A DNA stretch of 64,000 bases, from positions 62,001-126,000 of the forward strand of contig JAOFTV010000006.1 of NCBI GenBank assembly GCA_028045305.1, in the 5' to 3' direction. The notes under the pieces are model-generated. The model had not been told where the DNA came from, did no database searches, and was given only the letters and a program-made list of their open reading frames with translations. The translations under genes were made by a program, and so were the position numbers. The stretch's first letter is position 1. Each line of letters starts with the position of its first letter. The stretch comes from Opitutales bacterium (lineage in GTDB: Bacteria; Verrucomicrobiota; Verrucomicrobiia; Opitutales; Seribacteraceae). Positions 52,726-62,026 of the stretch are shown in pieces.

Positions 52726-53599
52726 TGGATGCTTCCTGGTGAACCCTTTCAAATTCCTGAACAAAAGATTCAAACATTCTAGAATTTGCAGAATCGTTAG
52801 CCTTTGCATAATGACGGCATAAGTTCAAACATGCACGGGATAAAGTATCTGCAACCGTTATAGGCAGTAAGGTTGCACCCGATTCTTCGTCAGGCAAAAC
52901 TCCAAGTTTGTCCTCCATATGTTCTAGTTCCAAAATCCTGCCACCAGCCCAGCAATCAATATAAAATGGAAACTTTTCCGCAAAACAACCAACCATAAAA
53001 CGCCCAGGCGTACCAATTGGATCTAGCTCAAAACCAATCCTACGAGCCACTAAAATGTATATTGTACAAAGCGTTATGGGTAAACCCTCTCGGCGGTCGA
53101 GTACGCGATGAAGGAAACTATTTTCAGGGTTTTCAAAATCTTCACGGGCTCCCCGAAATCCATATTCATGAAAAAGTACACGATTTATAACTTCACAAGT
53201 CATCCTTGCACTTGATGGTTGGAGCATCAATTCCCGACAACGGTCCGCCAATTTATCCAAGAAAAAAGAATAGGTAGAAGTTTCAAAATCTGTGCTAACC
53301 GCACGATCCAATAAGAGCCAGCCAGTTTCAAGTTCATACCTGAGAGATCGAATAAAACGGAAAAAATCACCAACCCCATCGATCCACCCAAGTTTTTCAA
53401 TCATATTTTGGGCATGTTTCGCTAAAAAGGGGTCATCCCCTTTGCACAAATCGAGCAGGAACAAACGCCCTTCATGAGGGACTTCTTTTAGCAATTCCAG
53501 CACCCCCTCTCTAACAACTGAAGATTCATCATCCAAAAGAGATTTGACCGCAATCCAAAGAGAATCACCGGAAGTAGGCTTTAGGTACTCTTTTGTCAT
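52718..53599 (-). CDS. SirB1 / transglutaminase-like family protein
   Basis: This 293-residue protein has a helical N-terminal HEAT-like part and a SirB1/transglutaminase-like core (about 110-250): INRVLFHEYGFRG, NSFLHRVLDRREGLPITLCTIYILVARRIG, PGRFMVGC and FYIDCWAGGRIL. The biochemical role of SirB1 proteins is not settled; some sit with peptide-chain release and tRNA genes. The Cys/His/Asp triad expected for a protease is only partly visible (LPITLC, FMVGC). It is upstream of aroE and overlaps it by eight bases. Confidence 0.85.
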   Translation of the reverse strand: MTKEYLKPTSGDSLWIAVKSLLDDESSVVREGVLELLKEVPHEGRLFLLDLCKGDDPFLAKHAQNMIEKLGWIDGVGDFFRFIRSLRYELETGWLLLDRAVSTDFETSTYSFFLDKLADRCRELMLQPSSARMTCEVINRVLFHEYGFRGAREDFENPENSFLHRVLDRREGLPITLCTIYILVARRIGFELDPIGTPGRFMVGCFAEKFPFYIDCWAGGRILELEHMEDKLGVLPDEESGATLLPITVADTLSRACLNLCRHYAKANDSANSRMFESFVQEFERVHQEASNA

Positions 53600-53725
53600 T
53601 TCATTTCATCCTCGCACCATTAGGGCTAAGGAGCAAGTTTCGGTTACAGGAAACAAAAGGATATTTTTTATCCGAAAGCAGAAAAGGGATAAGAGTTGTA
53701 TAAAATAAGACTAAAAAATCACGCA

Positions 53726-54424
53726 TCATCCGTAAGATCGATTTCCGAAAAGAACCGACCCAACTCGAATCATTGTACTTCCGGCAGCAATGGCATGAAC
53801 TAAATCATCAGACATGCCCATAGATAGTTCATTTAGCCTTACACCATGGCTATTCTGTAAGGATTGGCGTAACTCAGCCAATTTATCAAAGCAATCTCGG
53901 GCAATGGAGGGTTCTTCTGGTGCAAAGGGTGCAATTGCCATCAAACCATCGACCCTTAAATGGGATGATTTTAAAATTTCATCTAGAGCAAAAGCTGATT
54001 CTTCCAATTTAAAACCATATTTTGCCGGGTCATTCCCGGCATTTACTTGAAGGAGTACAGCCGTTGGATGATTTATCCGCTCTGCAGTTGCTTGCACCTT
54101 ACGGATTAACTTTACAGAATCTAAGGTTTGTATACGGGCAAAACGCCCGACCGCATGGTTGACCTTGTTGCTTTGCAAATGTCCGATCAATTCCCAATGC
54201 ACTCCGTCGATTTGTTCCTGTTTTAGGGCAACTTCCTGGACACGATTCTCTCCCACCCTGTGGATTCCCGCCGAAACACAATACTCAACTGCATCCACCG
54301 GCCAGTTTTTGGTTACAGGCAATAGGGAGACTTCCTCAGGATTCCGTCCACAAGTGGCACATGCATCAGCGACTTGCTGCCTAAGAACGGCTAAATTATT
54401 TAAGAAAACTTCCCGAATTATCAT
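53726..54424 (-). CDS. YggS/PLPBP-family pyridoxal-phosphate-binding protein
   Basis: This 232-residue single-domain PLP protein has LLPVTKNWPVDAVEYCVSAGIHRVGENRVQE (PLP Lys in VTK), WELIGHLQSNKV, VLLQVNAGNDPAKYGF, GLMAIAPFAPEE and ELSMGMSDDLVHAIAAGSTMIRVGSVLFG. YggS proteins buffer PLP rather than catalyse a reaction. The canonical SKT/TK is present. It is divergent from a LysR regulator with a 51-base gap. Confidence 0.95.
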   Translation of the reverse strand: MIIREVFLNNLAVLRQQVADACATCGRNPEEVSLLPVTKNWPVDAVEYCVSAGIHRVGENRVQEVALKQEQIDGVHWELIGHLQSNKVNHAVGRFARIQTLDSVKLIRKVQATAERINHPTAVLLQVNAGNDPAKYGFKLEESAFALDEILKSSHLRVDGLMAIAPFAPEEPSIARDCFDKLAELRQSLQNSHGVRLNELSMGMSDDLVHAIAAGSTMIRVGSVLFGNRSYG

Positions 54425-54475
54425 AAGTATGGCTTGTGTATGTTTCTTTTTTAAATTAGTTCAAATAATAAGCAA

Positions 54476-55366
54476 ATGCACATTCAGAATTTCAAAACCT
54501 TCTGCGACTTGGTTGAAAGTAAGAGTTTCTCCAAGGCAGCTAAACTTAACGAAGTCACTCAATCAGCGGTGAGTCAACAACTCAAAGCGATGGAGTCACA
54601 CTATCAAATGCTGATCATTGACAGGAATCAAAAGAAATTTCGCCTTACGCCCCAAGGCACCGCCTTATATTCAACCTTCAAGGAAATCCTTAATCTTTAC
54701 GATCGTTTGAACTGCGAAATTCAGGAAATGCGTAATGTAATTAGCGGCACGGTACAAATTTCCACAGTTAATAGCATCGGCTTGCACGTCCTTCCTCCTT
54801 ACCTCAAAACTTTTCTTAAGGAATTTCCCTCGGTTAATGCTCGCGTAGAATACCGTCGGGCAAATTTGGTCTACGATGATGTTCTTCACGGAAATGCGGA
54901 TCTTGGCTTAATTGCCTTTCCTGTTCCCCAAAAGGATTTAGAAATAATTCCTTTTACTAATGATGAGTTGATCGTAGCCATGAGCCCTGATCACCCCCTA
55001 TGTGAGAAGCGGATGGTTGCGATGAAAGATTTACAGGGGTTGGAATTCATCGCTTTCGAAAAAGACATACCCACTCGCAAAGCAACCGACGAGATTTTGG
55101 AAAAAGCAGGCGTTGATGTTTCAATCGTTATGGAGTTTGATAATGTAGAAACAGTCAAGCGGGCTATTGAAATCAATGCCGGCCTAGCCATATTGCCCGC
55201 AAGCACCGTTGTCAATGAGGTGGAAAGAAAGCAACTCGTCAGTTTCAAACTCGAGGGGGGTATCCACAATCGCCCCCTTGCAATCATTCATAAACAAACG
55301 AGAATGCTAACCCCTGCTCTTCGCTCTTTTATCGAACTACTCAAAGAGGGTCCGGAGTCCGATTAA
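54476..55366 (+). CDS. LysR-family transcriptional regulator
   Basis: This 296-residue protein has an N-terminal winged helix (about 3-60; FCDLVESKSFSKAAKLNEVTQSAVSQQLKAMESHYQ) and a substrate-binding domain (about 90-290) resembling CysL/CbbR-type regulators (VLHGNADLGLIAFPVP, NDELIVAMSPDHPL). It probably binds the 51-base gap shared with the yggS-like gene and controls one or both. The effector is unknown. The start fits the helix-turn-helix position for the family. Confidence 0.93.
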   Translation: MHIQNFKTFCDLVESKSFSKAAKLNEVTQSAVSQQLKAMESHYQMLIIDRNQKKFRLTPQGTALYSTFKEILNLYDRLNCEIQEMRNVISGTVQISTVNSIGLHVLPPYLKTFLKEFPSVNARVEYRRANLVYDDVLHGNADLGLIAFPVPQKDLEIIPFTNDELIVAMSPDHPLCEKRMVAMKDLQGLEFIAFEKDIPTRKATDEILEKAGVDVSIVMEFDNVETVKRAIEINAGLAILPASTVVNEVERKQLVSFKLEGGIHNRPLAIIHKQTRMLTPALRSFIELLKEGPESD

Positions 55367-55370
55367 TTCT

Positions 55371-55389
55371 CCCGCCCTTATGGGCTGGG
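55371..55389. terminator. Candidate bidirectional terminator hairpin
   Basis: CCCGCCC (55371-55377), TTAT and GGGCTGGG (55382-55389) pair with one bulge in the 26-base gap between convergent lysR and DUF3108 genes. The next bases (atattatttaaaa) are AT-rich. The placement supports a shared terminator. Confidence 0.4.
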
Positions 55390-55392
55390 ATA

Positions 55393-56172
55393 TTATTTAA
55401 AATCGAGCGGAGGATCAGCCGAGGTCAGGGTGGCAGTAAAACTACCTACGATCACTTTACTGCTTATCCTCACCGGTACTCTTCGGTCATCATCGCTATA
55501 CCAAACTTTTAGCATACCTTTAGGACTTTTATTGAAGACTCCACCCAAGTTTTCCATCTCCGGCGAAGTTCCGATAGCATCAACTTTGCCCCTTGGTAAT
55601 TTTATTTTTTCTCTTCTGCCTGCCCGGACCACAACATCGCGAACTTTTTTACCATCACAAGTGGGTAAAAGAGTTTCTCCTCCTTGGCGCAAAGGATGCA
55701 AGCGAAAGAAATAGGCAATGGAAAGCGGGTCAAATACCGGACCGGGAATGGGAGTAATCAGTGGGTCTGAACCATCCTGCCGGTAGCACGCCTCTCCCTT
55801 ATCATAATTGTAATCCACCACAATTTCTCGTCTAGTGCTTCCTTCGTGTTGAGATTTTTCATATCGAAGTGTTCTGGTAAAAGTAGAATCGATGGTACTG
55901 CTAATCGATGTGCGTACTTTATAAAATGTATCAGCAAAGGAATTGGTTCGTACCTTAAAGCGTATAACTTTTGGCCCATTTGGATTTTGGGGATCATCGG
56001 ACAGAATCTCCATGACTGCAGATCCAACAGGAAAAAAGCCCCACTTTAAATCGTATTCTAACTTTTCACCTATCTTAAAAGGTAAAGGAGCAAGTTCTTT
56101 AATTTCTCCCTTTAAATGAGAACTTCCTGCACCCCAAATAAATACAGAAAGAAGTAAAATCGGACGGATCAA
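55393..56172 (-). CDS. DUF3108 family exported protein
   Basis: This 259-residue protein has a signal peptide (about 1-22) and DUF3108 hallmarks: [27 protein letters not shown], the [11 protein letters not shown] / [20 protein letters not shown] segment and [19 protein letters not shown]. The fold is a beta-barrel-like lipoprotein or outer-membrane-associated domain; the function is unknown, though links to cell-envelope lipids are suspected. The last ~40 residues ([20 protein letters not shown]) are typical. Its ATG overlaps the glycogen phosphorylase stop (ATGA), so the two are co-translated. Confidence 0.88.
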   Translation of the reverse strand: MIRPILLLSVFIWGAGSSHLKGEIKELAPLPFKIGEKLEYDLKWGFFPVGSAVMEILSDDPQNPNGPKVIRFKVRTNSFADTFYKVRTSISSTIDSTFTRTLRYEKSQHEGSTRREIVVDYNYDKGEACYRQDGSDPLITPIPGPVFDPLSIAYFFRLHPLRQGGETLLPTCDGKKVRDVVVRAGRREKIKLPRGKVDAIGTSPEMENLGGVFNKSPKGMLKVWYSDDDRRVPVRISSKVIVGSFTATLTSADPPLDFK

Positions 56173-58649
56173 GGTACTTTAACAGGATCTAATTTCCAAA
56201 CATCCTTGGCATACTCACCAATGGTTCGGTCTGAGGAAAACTTCCCGGATCCGGCAACATTGCGAATGGCCATAGCAGACCATTTTTCCGGATTCAAATA
56301 GGATTTTCCAGCTAAGTCCTGCGCATCAATGTAAGAACGGTAATCGGCAAGTACCAAGTAAGGGTCTCCCCAGTCCAGTAATCCCTTGCTCAAATCCGCA
56401 ATCAAACCGCCCTTACCTGGACAGAAGAAATCGGAGGACAACCAATCCAAAACGGCTTTTAATTCGCGATCACTTTCGTAGTAGGAAAATGGGTCATATC
56501 CATCCTGGCGTAATTTTTCCACGCCTTCCACAGACTGACCAAAAATAAAAATGTTTTCATCCCCTACTTCTTCAAGGATTTCCACATTCGCTCCATCCAG
56601 AGTTCCCACAGTAAGCGCACCGTTTAAGGCAAACTTCATATTTCCAGTTCCGGATGCTTCTTTACCCGCAGTGGAAATTTGCTCGGACAGATCACTCGCA
56701 GGTATAATATGTTCGGCGGCGGAAACTCCATAATTTGGCCAAAAGAATACTTTCAGCATATCTTTTATCCTCGGGTCGGCGTTAATTTTTAAGGCTACCA
56801 AGTTGATTGCGTGGATAATTACCTTGGCCATATGGTAACCAGGTGCTGCCTTGGCTCCAAAGATGAAAACGCGGGGTGGTATTTCCAATTCCGGGTCTTG
56901 CAACAGCCTGCGATAAAGCGTAAGGATGTGCAAAAGATTGAGGTGTTGCCTTTTGTATTCGTGCAATCTTTTGATTTGTACATCAAAGAGGGCATCTGGA
57001 TTGATCTCCAAACCAAATCTGTGCTTTACCGTCTGAGCAAGAGATTGTTTATTTCGATTTTTGATCGCTCGGAAATTTTCCCGAAAAGAAGTTATATCAG
57101 CCTGTTTCTCCAAGCCTCTAAGCAAAGATGCATTCGTAATCCATTCAGGACCAATGGTAGACTTGACCAACTGTGCAAGCTCAGGATTGCATCCGATCAA
57201 CCAACGCCGGGGGGTAATTCCATTGGTTTTGTTATTGAAACGGTCGGGATACAACTCGGCAAATTCGCGTAGTAACCTCTCTTTCAATAATTTAGTATGC
57301 AACGCCGCAACTCCATTAACCGAGTGGCTACCAACAACAGATAAGTGAGCCATGCGGATTTGACCGTCGGCAACGATGGCCATGCGGTGTCTGCGACCAA
57401 TGTCTCCTGGAGCAATTTTCTCGACTTCCTGATCCAAAAAGCGGCGATTCACTTCTAACACTAAATCGTAATGCCTAGGTAAAACTTTGGCAAATAAGCC
57501 CTCGCTCCAACTTTCTAGGGCTTCAGGAAGCAAGGTATGATTTGTGTAGGCAAATGTACGCCTGACCAAGCCCCAAGCCTTTTCCCAATCCATTTGCTCC
57601 TCGTCTACAAAAATGCGCAAGAGTTCAAGAATGGCAACGGCAGGGTGAGTATCGTTGAGTTGAACTACTACCTTGTCAGTAAACGAGTCCCAACCTTTGT
57701 GACTTCGTTGATACCTCGCAATCATATCGCGCAATGAGCAAGAAACGAAAAAATATTGCTGAACCAAACGAAGTTCTTTACCGCTCTCGGTTTCGTCATT
57801 CGGATAAAGAACTTTAGATATCGTTTCAACAGTGGCTTTTTCTCGCACTGCCTCGACATACCCACCCTGATTAAAAACATCTAGGTCAAATTCCTCGGAT
57901 GCTTTTGATTCCCAAAGCCTTAAAAAGTTTACTGTTTTTGCCCCGTATCCCACAATAGCAACATCAAATGGCAAGCCGTCTACAACACGGGCACCTACCC
58001 AGCGTGGCCGATAATTCCCGCAGTCATCATAATCGTGTTCCACATGCCCATAGAGCTTCACTTTTTGAATAAATTGGGGACGGGCAATTTCCCATGGATT
58101 TCCGAAACGGCGCCAATCATCGGGCTTTTCTATTTGCCGCCCATTCTCAAATTCCTGTTTAAACAAACCATACTGATAATGAATACCATATCCAATGGCT
58201 GGAAGGTCCATAGTTGCCATGGAGTCAAGGAAACAGGCAGCCAATCGACCCAGTCCTCCATTCCCCAAGCCCATATCATGTTCTTCCTCGCAAAGTTCAT
58301 GAAATTCAAAACCTAACTCATTTACAGCCTTATTAAGCGATTCCCTAATCCCCAAGTTGCACAAATTCGAATTGAGCAGACGCCCCATGAGGTATTCCAA
58401 GCTCAGGTAGTGAATACGTCGGACATCCGAATCCAAGTGTGCTTTTTGAGTCTTAATGTATTGCTCCATCACTCTTTCTCTTACTGCCAAACATACCGCA
58501 GTCCACATTTCTTGTTGAGATGCTCCATCAGCACTGCGGGCAAGATTCAGTCTAAGTTGTCGCAGAATGGACACTTTTAAATCCTCAACTAATGAAGGAT
58601 CAGATGTTTCAGATGTAGATGCGACAGGAGCTTCTTTTAATTTGGTCAT
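56169..58649 (-). CDS. glgP: Glycogen phosphorylase
   Basis: This 826-residue enzyme has the family motifs [56 protein letters not shown] and the PLP-binding [25 protein letters not shown] (PLP on Lys in NMK). It releases glucose-1-phosphate from glycogen in the cytoplasm. Length is normal and all core motifs are present. The ATG is preceded by a purine-rich region. A minus-strand intrinsic terminator of the galM gene lies 22 bases upstream, so glgP has its own promoter, with the DUF3108 gene as its downstream partner. Confidence 0.97.
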   Translation of the reverse strand: MTKLKEAPVASTSETSDPSLVEDLKVSILRQLRLNLARSADGASQQEMWTAVCLAVRERVMEQYIKTQKAHLDSDVRRIHYLSLEYLMGRLLNSNLCNLGIRESLNKAVNELGFEFHELCEEEHDMGLGNGGLGRLAACFLDSMATMDLPAIGYGIHYQYGLFKQEFENGRQIEKPDDWRRFGNPWEIARPQFIQKVKLYGHVEHDYDDCGNYRPRWVGARVVDGLPFDVAIVGYGAKTVNFLRLWESKASEEFDLDVFNQGGYVEAVREKATVETISKVLYPNDETESGKELRLVQQYFFVSCSLRDMIARYQRSHKGWDSFTDKVVVQLNDTHPAVAILELLRIFVDEEQMDWEKAWGLVRRTFAYTNHTLLPEALESWSEGLFAKVLPRHYDLVLEVNRRFLDQEVEKIAPGDIGRRHRMAIVADGQIRMAHLSVVGSHSVNGVAALHTKLLKERLLREFAELYPDRFNNKTNGITPRRWLIGCNPELAQLVKSTIGPEWITNASLLRGLEKQADITSFRENFRAIKNRNKQSLAQTVKHRFGLEINPDALFDVQIKRLHEYKRQHLNLLHILTLYRRLLQDPELEIPPRVFIFGAKAAPGYHMAKVIIHAINLVALKINADPRIKDMLKVFFWPNYGVSAAEHIIPASDLSEQISTAGKEASGTGNMKFALNGALTVGTLDGANVEILEEVGDENIFIFGQSVEGVEKLRQDGYDPFSYYESDRELKAVLDWLSSDFFCPGKGGLIADLSKGLLDWGDPYLVLADYRSYIDAQDLAGKSYLNPEKWSAMAIRNVAGSGKFSSDRTIGEYAKDVWKLDPVKVP

Positions 58650-58670
58650 GAATGAAAGATGGACAGGAAG

Positions 58671-58690
58671 AAAAAGGCACGAAGTGTGCC
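58671..58690 (-). terminator. Intrinsic terminator of the mutarotase gene
   Basis: On the minus strand, GGCAC (58690-58686), loop ACTTC and GTGCC (58680-58676) are followed directly by TTTTT. It lies about 60 bases after the mutarotase stop and 22 bases before glgP, so it separates the two genes. The stem is five pairs, three or four of them G-C. Confidence 0.6.
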
Positions 58691-58751
58691 AAACTACTCT
58701 TTTTCAGATATAATTACGATTCTTTTTCCCCGATAATCAGGAAAAATAGCT

Positions 58752-60020
58752 CTACTCTGAGTAAAATTCGTAAACCGACACATTACGGTAGGTTTCACCG
58801 GGGCGAAGCACGGATGATTTCCATCCAGCATCTCCCTGATGATTTGGACTATCCGGAAAGACTTGTGGTTCTAGACACATACCTGAGCGTAAAGGATAGG
58901 ACTGGCCATTAGATCCAACTAGTGATCCATCCAAGTAGTTCCCACTGTAAAACTGAACTCCCGGTTGATCGGTGTGCAGTTTGAGTACTCTCCCACTTGA
59001 GGAATCTTTCAGGGTTGCAGCATGAGCTAGCCCCTCCTTCGCAGGCGGAACCACCCAAGTATGATCATATCCTTTTCCAGAAATAAGTTGTGGATGATTT
59101 CCATCGATTCGAGAACCGATCAAAGTAGGGTATCTAAAATCAAAAGGTGTACCCGCAACGGGTTGAATAGAGGTAGGAATATTAGAGGAGTCTGTGGCCA
59201 CAATGGAAGTACCAGGCAAAGTAAGGACATGGTCAAGGATGGTTGGTTCACCCTCTCCTGCAAGATTGAAGTAAGTATGGTTGGTCAGATTCACCACGGT
59301 GGCTTTATCAGTTACAGCCTTGATCTCAATGGATAATTTATCATCCTCGGACAAGGAATAAACCACGGTACTGGTCAGTGCCCCTGGGTACCCCTCTTCC
59401 CCATCAGAGCTGCGATAAGATAAACTTACACCAAGCCCACCCTCAAGCGGCCTACCTACCCAAACCCGTTTATCAAAACCCTTGTCTCCACCATGGAGAT
59501 GGTTCGGCTCGTTGTTAGTGGCTAACTGGTAGTCCACGCCGTCCAAAGTAAATTTCCCAAGGGCAATTCGATTGGCATACCTTCCTGCAATACATCCAAA
59601 ATAAGGACTTTTTTCCAAATAATCTTCAAGGTTGGAAAACCCAAGTGAAACATTCGCCTTTTCTCCGTCTCTGTCCTTGACAATGATGTCACGAATAGTA
59701 GCTCCGTATTCGAGGACACTCACTTCCATATCGTTCTTATTAATCATTCGAAACTCATGAACTTTGGTACCATCGGGCAATTTACCAAATACTCTTTTGG
59801 ATACAGTCATTGGCTTGGAGGACTTAAGTGCTTCCGCTTCCTTAAAACCAAGAGCCTGTTTGCTCGATTGATAGATCTGTTTGCTTTTCTCTGTTAGATA
59901 ATTGGTTCCGCTTTCGAATTTCTCTGATGCCTGACGGCCCATTTCGGACTGTGTACAAGAAAAACTTACAAAAAGAAAGAAGATGAACAAACACGAGGGA
60001 AGGATGGGATTTTTTTTCAT
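58752..60020 (-). CDS. galM: Aldose 1-epimerase (mutarotase), lipoprotein-type
   Basis: This 422-residue protein has a lipoprotein-like signal (LFIFFLFVSFSC, likely lipidated Cys near residue 22), a ~50-residue linker and a GalM domain from about 70: VSVLEYGATIRDIIVKD, CIAGRYANRIALGKFTLDG, NEPNHLHGGDKGFDKRVW and LTNHTYFNLAGEG (catalytic His in NHTYFNL). It interconverts sugar anomers such as those of glucose or galactose. Export and lipid anchoring suggest periplasmic use on sugars released from polysaccharide. Classic galM is cytoplasmic, so the lipobox is a notable variation. Confidence 0.9.
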   Translation of the reverse strand: MKKNPILPSCLFIFFLFVSFSCTQSEMGRQASEKFESGTNYLTEKSKQIYQSSKQALGFKEAEALKSSKPMTVSKRVFGKLPDGTKVHEFRMINKNDMEVSVLEYGATIRDIIVKDRDGEKANVSLGFSNLEDYLEKSPYFGCIAGRYANRIALGKFTLDGVDYQLATNNEPNHLHGGDKGFDKRVWVGRPLEGGLGVSLSYRSSDGEEGYPGALTSTVVYSLSEDDKLSIEIKAVTDKATVVNLTNHTYFNLAGEGEPTILDHVLTLPGTSIVATDSSNIPTSIQPVAGTPFDFRYPTLIGSRIDGNHPQLISGKGYDHTWVVPPAKEGLAHAATLKDSSSGRVLKLHTDQPGVQFYSGNYLDGSLVGSNGQSYPLRSGMCLEPQVFPDSPNHQGDAGWKSSVLRPGETYRNVSVYEFYSE

Positions 60021-60053
60021 AAGGACAACACATGGTTTGGGGAATGAATAAAA

Positions 60054-61916
60054 TTAAAGTTTTCTCTTAAAACGACTCTCAAAATCTCGGTTGGGAATTT
60101 CGAAATAAATGGGGCGACCTTTCGGACAAACATACGGGTTTCTACAACGAAGAAGACGGTTCGCCAAATCCATTATTTCATCATCAGAAAAATCGTCCTT
60201 GGTCTCATCCCGATAATTCGCCTGTCGTTCGAGGGCTTGACGGACAAAGGACTCGACTTGGAGAGAACCCCCATTTTCACGAGCAATTTCCAAAAAGTCA
60301 CGCAAGTACCGAACGGCGTGTTCGGGATCAATCCAATGCGGACATGCTTCTAAACGGTAAAAATTCCGCCCAAACTCCTCCAGCACAAATCCCAGTTCGC
60401 GCAACCTTACAAGGCTTGATTCCAAACTTACCCGGTCAATCCCATCAAACTCAAGGGGTTCCGGTAATAAAAGAGATTGCGAGAGGACAAGGGTATGATC
60501 GCGCATACTGTCCTCTAATTGTTCAAAACGTACCCGCTCATAAGCCGCACTAGCGTGAAGTGCCACAACACCTTTGGGAGTCGAAAATATAGCTAAATCT
60601 CCGTGCGGACGATCAAGAAACCTCCATTCCGCACCAAAGTCTCTTCGCTTCCCCACCATGACTCGAGGAATGATGTCTCTACCAGAAGAGGGTGAAAGAT
60701 TTTTCTTTCTTCCCATGTCTTCCAAAACAGGTTCATTATCTTTTACCGTTTTTTCTGTTGTAGACTGAGCACTGCCAAGGCTATTGGAATCGTGCTGCTT
60801 AATTGCAGAAGTTTTGTTAGTAGAAAAAAGCTCCAAAGCCTGGGCGTCGATTTTAGGGACTTGTCGACCATTTTCATCTTCATATTCAACAACTCGCGGC
60901 ACGGAAGAGAGCTCGACTGATGGCGATGCCATTTTTTGGTTGTGCGACAATACGCTACTCAGAATAAAAGATCTAACCTTGGGCTCGTCCCGAAAACGAA
61001 TTTCACGCTTCGAAGGATGTACATTCACATCGACTGCTGAAGGATCAATCTTCAGAAAAAGGATGGCTGGAGGGAACCTGCCCTTGGGTACAAAAGTGTG
61101 ATAGGCTTCAATCACGGCGTAGGAAAGAGTTCGGCTGTCCACTGGCCTTCGGTTGACAAAGAATATCATCTCCTTACGGGTGGATCGACTTTGTCCTGGC
61201 TTCCCCAAAAGACCGGACAACAGCAAATCGTTGTCCTCCGCATTTATTGGTGCCAGGGATTCCGCGAAAGCACGACCAAAAATTTCCCGAACCCGATCAG
61301 CAGGACTATCACAAGCAGGGGATCGAAAAACGGTACGCCCCCCTTCAATAAGAGTAAAAGTAATAGCAGGATGTGCCAAAGCATATAGCTTGGCCATATG
61401 AATAAGGTGAGTTGCTTCGGTCACTTCGGTCTTTAAGAATTTTCGCCGACCAGGTACAGAGTTAAAGAGGTGGGAAACTTCCACAAGTGTACCAGGAGGC
61501 ATACCGCATTCCTTGCAATGAATCATCTTTCCTCCGTTGATAAATATTTCGGTTCCTTCGGATAAGGCACTTGGGCGTGTCCGTAAAATAAACCGGCTGA
61601 CGCTTCCAATCGATGGCAAGGCTTCACCGCGAAATCCAAATGTTCCAACCTTATTTAAATCACTCGCCTTTTGAATTTTACTCGTCGCATGTCGCTCCAA
61701 GGCAAGAAGGGCTTGATCTGCATTCATGCCCACGCCATCATCCTCTACCCTTAAATAAGACTTCCCGCCATTGCGAAATTCAATCTCTACCTTTTGGGCT
61801 CCGGCATCAATGCTGTTTTCAACTAACTCTTTGAGTACGGCAACTGGACGCTCAACCACTTCACCCGCGGCGATTTGGTTCGCTACTTGATCAGAAAGAA
61901 TACGAATTTTGGGCAT
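60054..61916 (-). CDS. mutL: DNA mismatch repair protein MutL
   Basis: This 620-residue protein has the GHKL ATPase domain (about 1-330: IAAGEVVERPVAVLKELVENSIDAG, DDGVGM, TFGFRGEALPSIGSVS, FVNRRPVD), a variable linker (about 330-430) and a C-terminal dimer domain. MutL links mismatch detection to strand removal. In the C-terminal domain the nuclease motif DQHA(x2)E appears as ALHASAAYER, and the later CPxGRP motif is present (CPKGRP). The first Asp of the nuclease motif is therefore missing, so nicking activity is doubtful. The rest looks complete. Confidence 0.94.
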   Translation of the reverse strand: MPKIRILSDQVANQIAAGEVVERPVAVLKELVENSIDAGAQKVEIEFRNGGKSYLRVEDDGVGMNADQALLALERHATSKIQKASDLNKVGTFGFRGEALPSIGSVSRFILRTRPSALSEGTEIFINGGKMIHCKECGMPPGTLVEVSHLFNSVPGRRKFLKTEVTEATHLIHMAKLYALAHPAITFTLIEGGRTVFRSPACDSPADRVREIFGRAFAESLAPINAEDNDLLLSGLLGKPGQSRSTRKEMIFFVNRRPVDSRTLSYAVIEAYHTFVPKGRFPPAILFLKIDPSAVDVNVHPSKREIRFRDEPKVRSFILSSVLSHNQKMASPSVELSSVPRVVEYEDENGRQVPKIDAQALELFSTNKTSAIKQHDSNSLGSAQSTTEKTVKDNEPVLEDMGRKKNLSPSSGRDIIPRVMVGKRRDFGAEWRFLDRPHGDLAIFSTPKGVVALHASAAYERVRFEQLEDSMRDHTLVLSQSLLLPEPLEFDGIDRVSLESSLVRLRELGFVLEEFGRNFYRLEACPHWIDPEHAVRYLRDFLEIARENGGSLQVESFVRQALERQANYRDETKDDFSDDEIMDLANRLLRCRNPYVCPKGRPIYFEIPNRDFESRFKRKL

Positions 61917-62026
61917 CTCTCTTCCGTAATCCCGAACCCACTGTTCGACAATGGGAAAAACTCAAAATTGATTGATGCTTGGGAAGCTTCAAATTCTTTG
62001 TCATAAGAAAAAGTTCCTTTCTTTAG

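Noticed and set aside
53659-53673. GGATA-TTTTT-TATCC hairpin upstream of the SirB1-like gene
   Set aside because: Five AT-rich pairs in an AT-rich gap; not distinguishable from chance.
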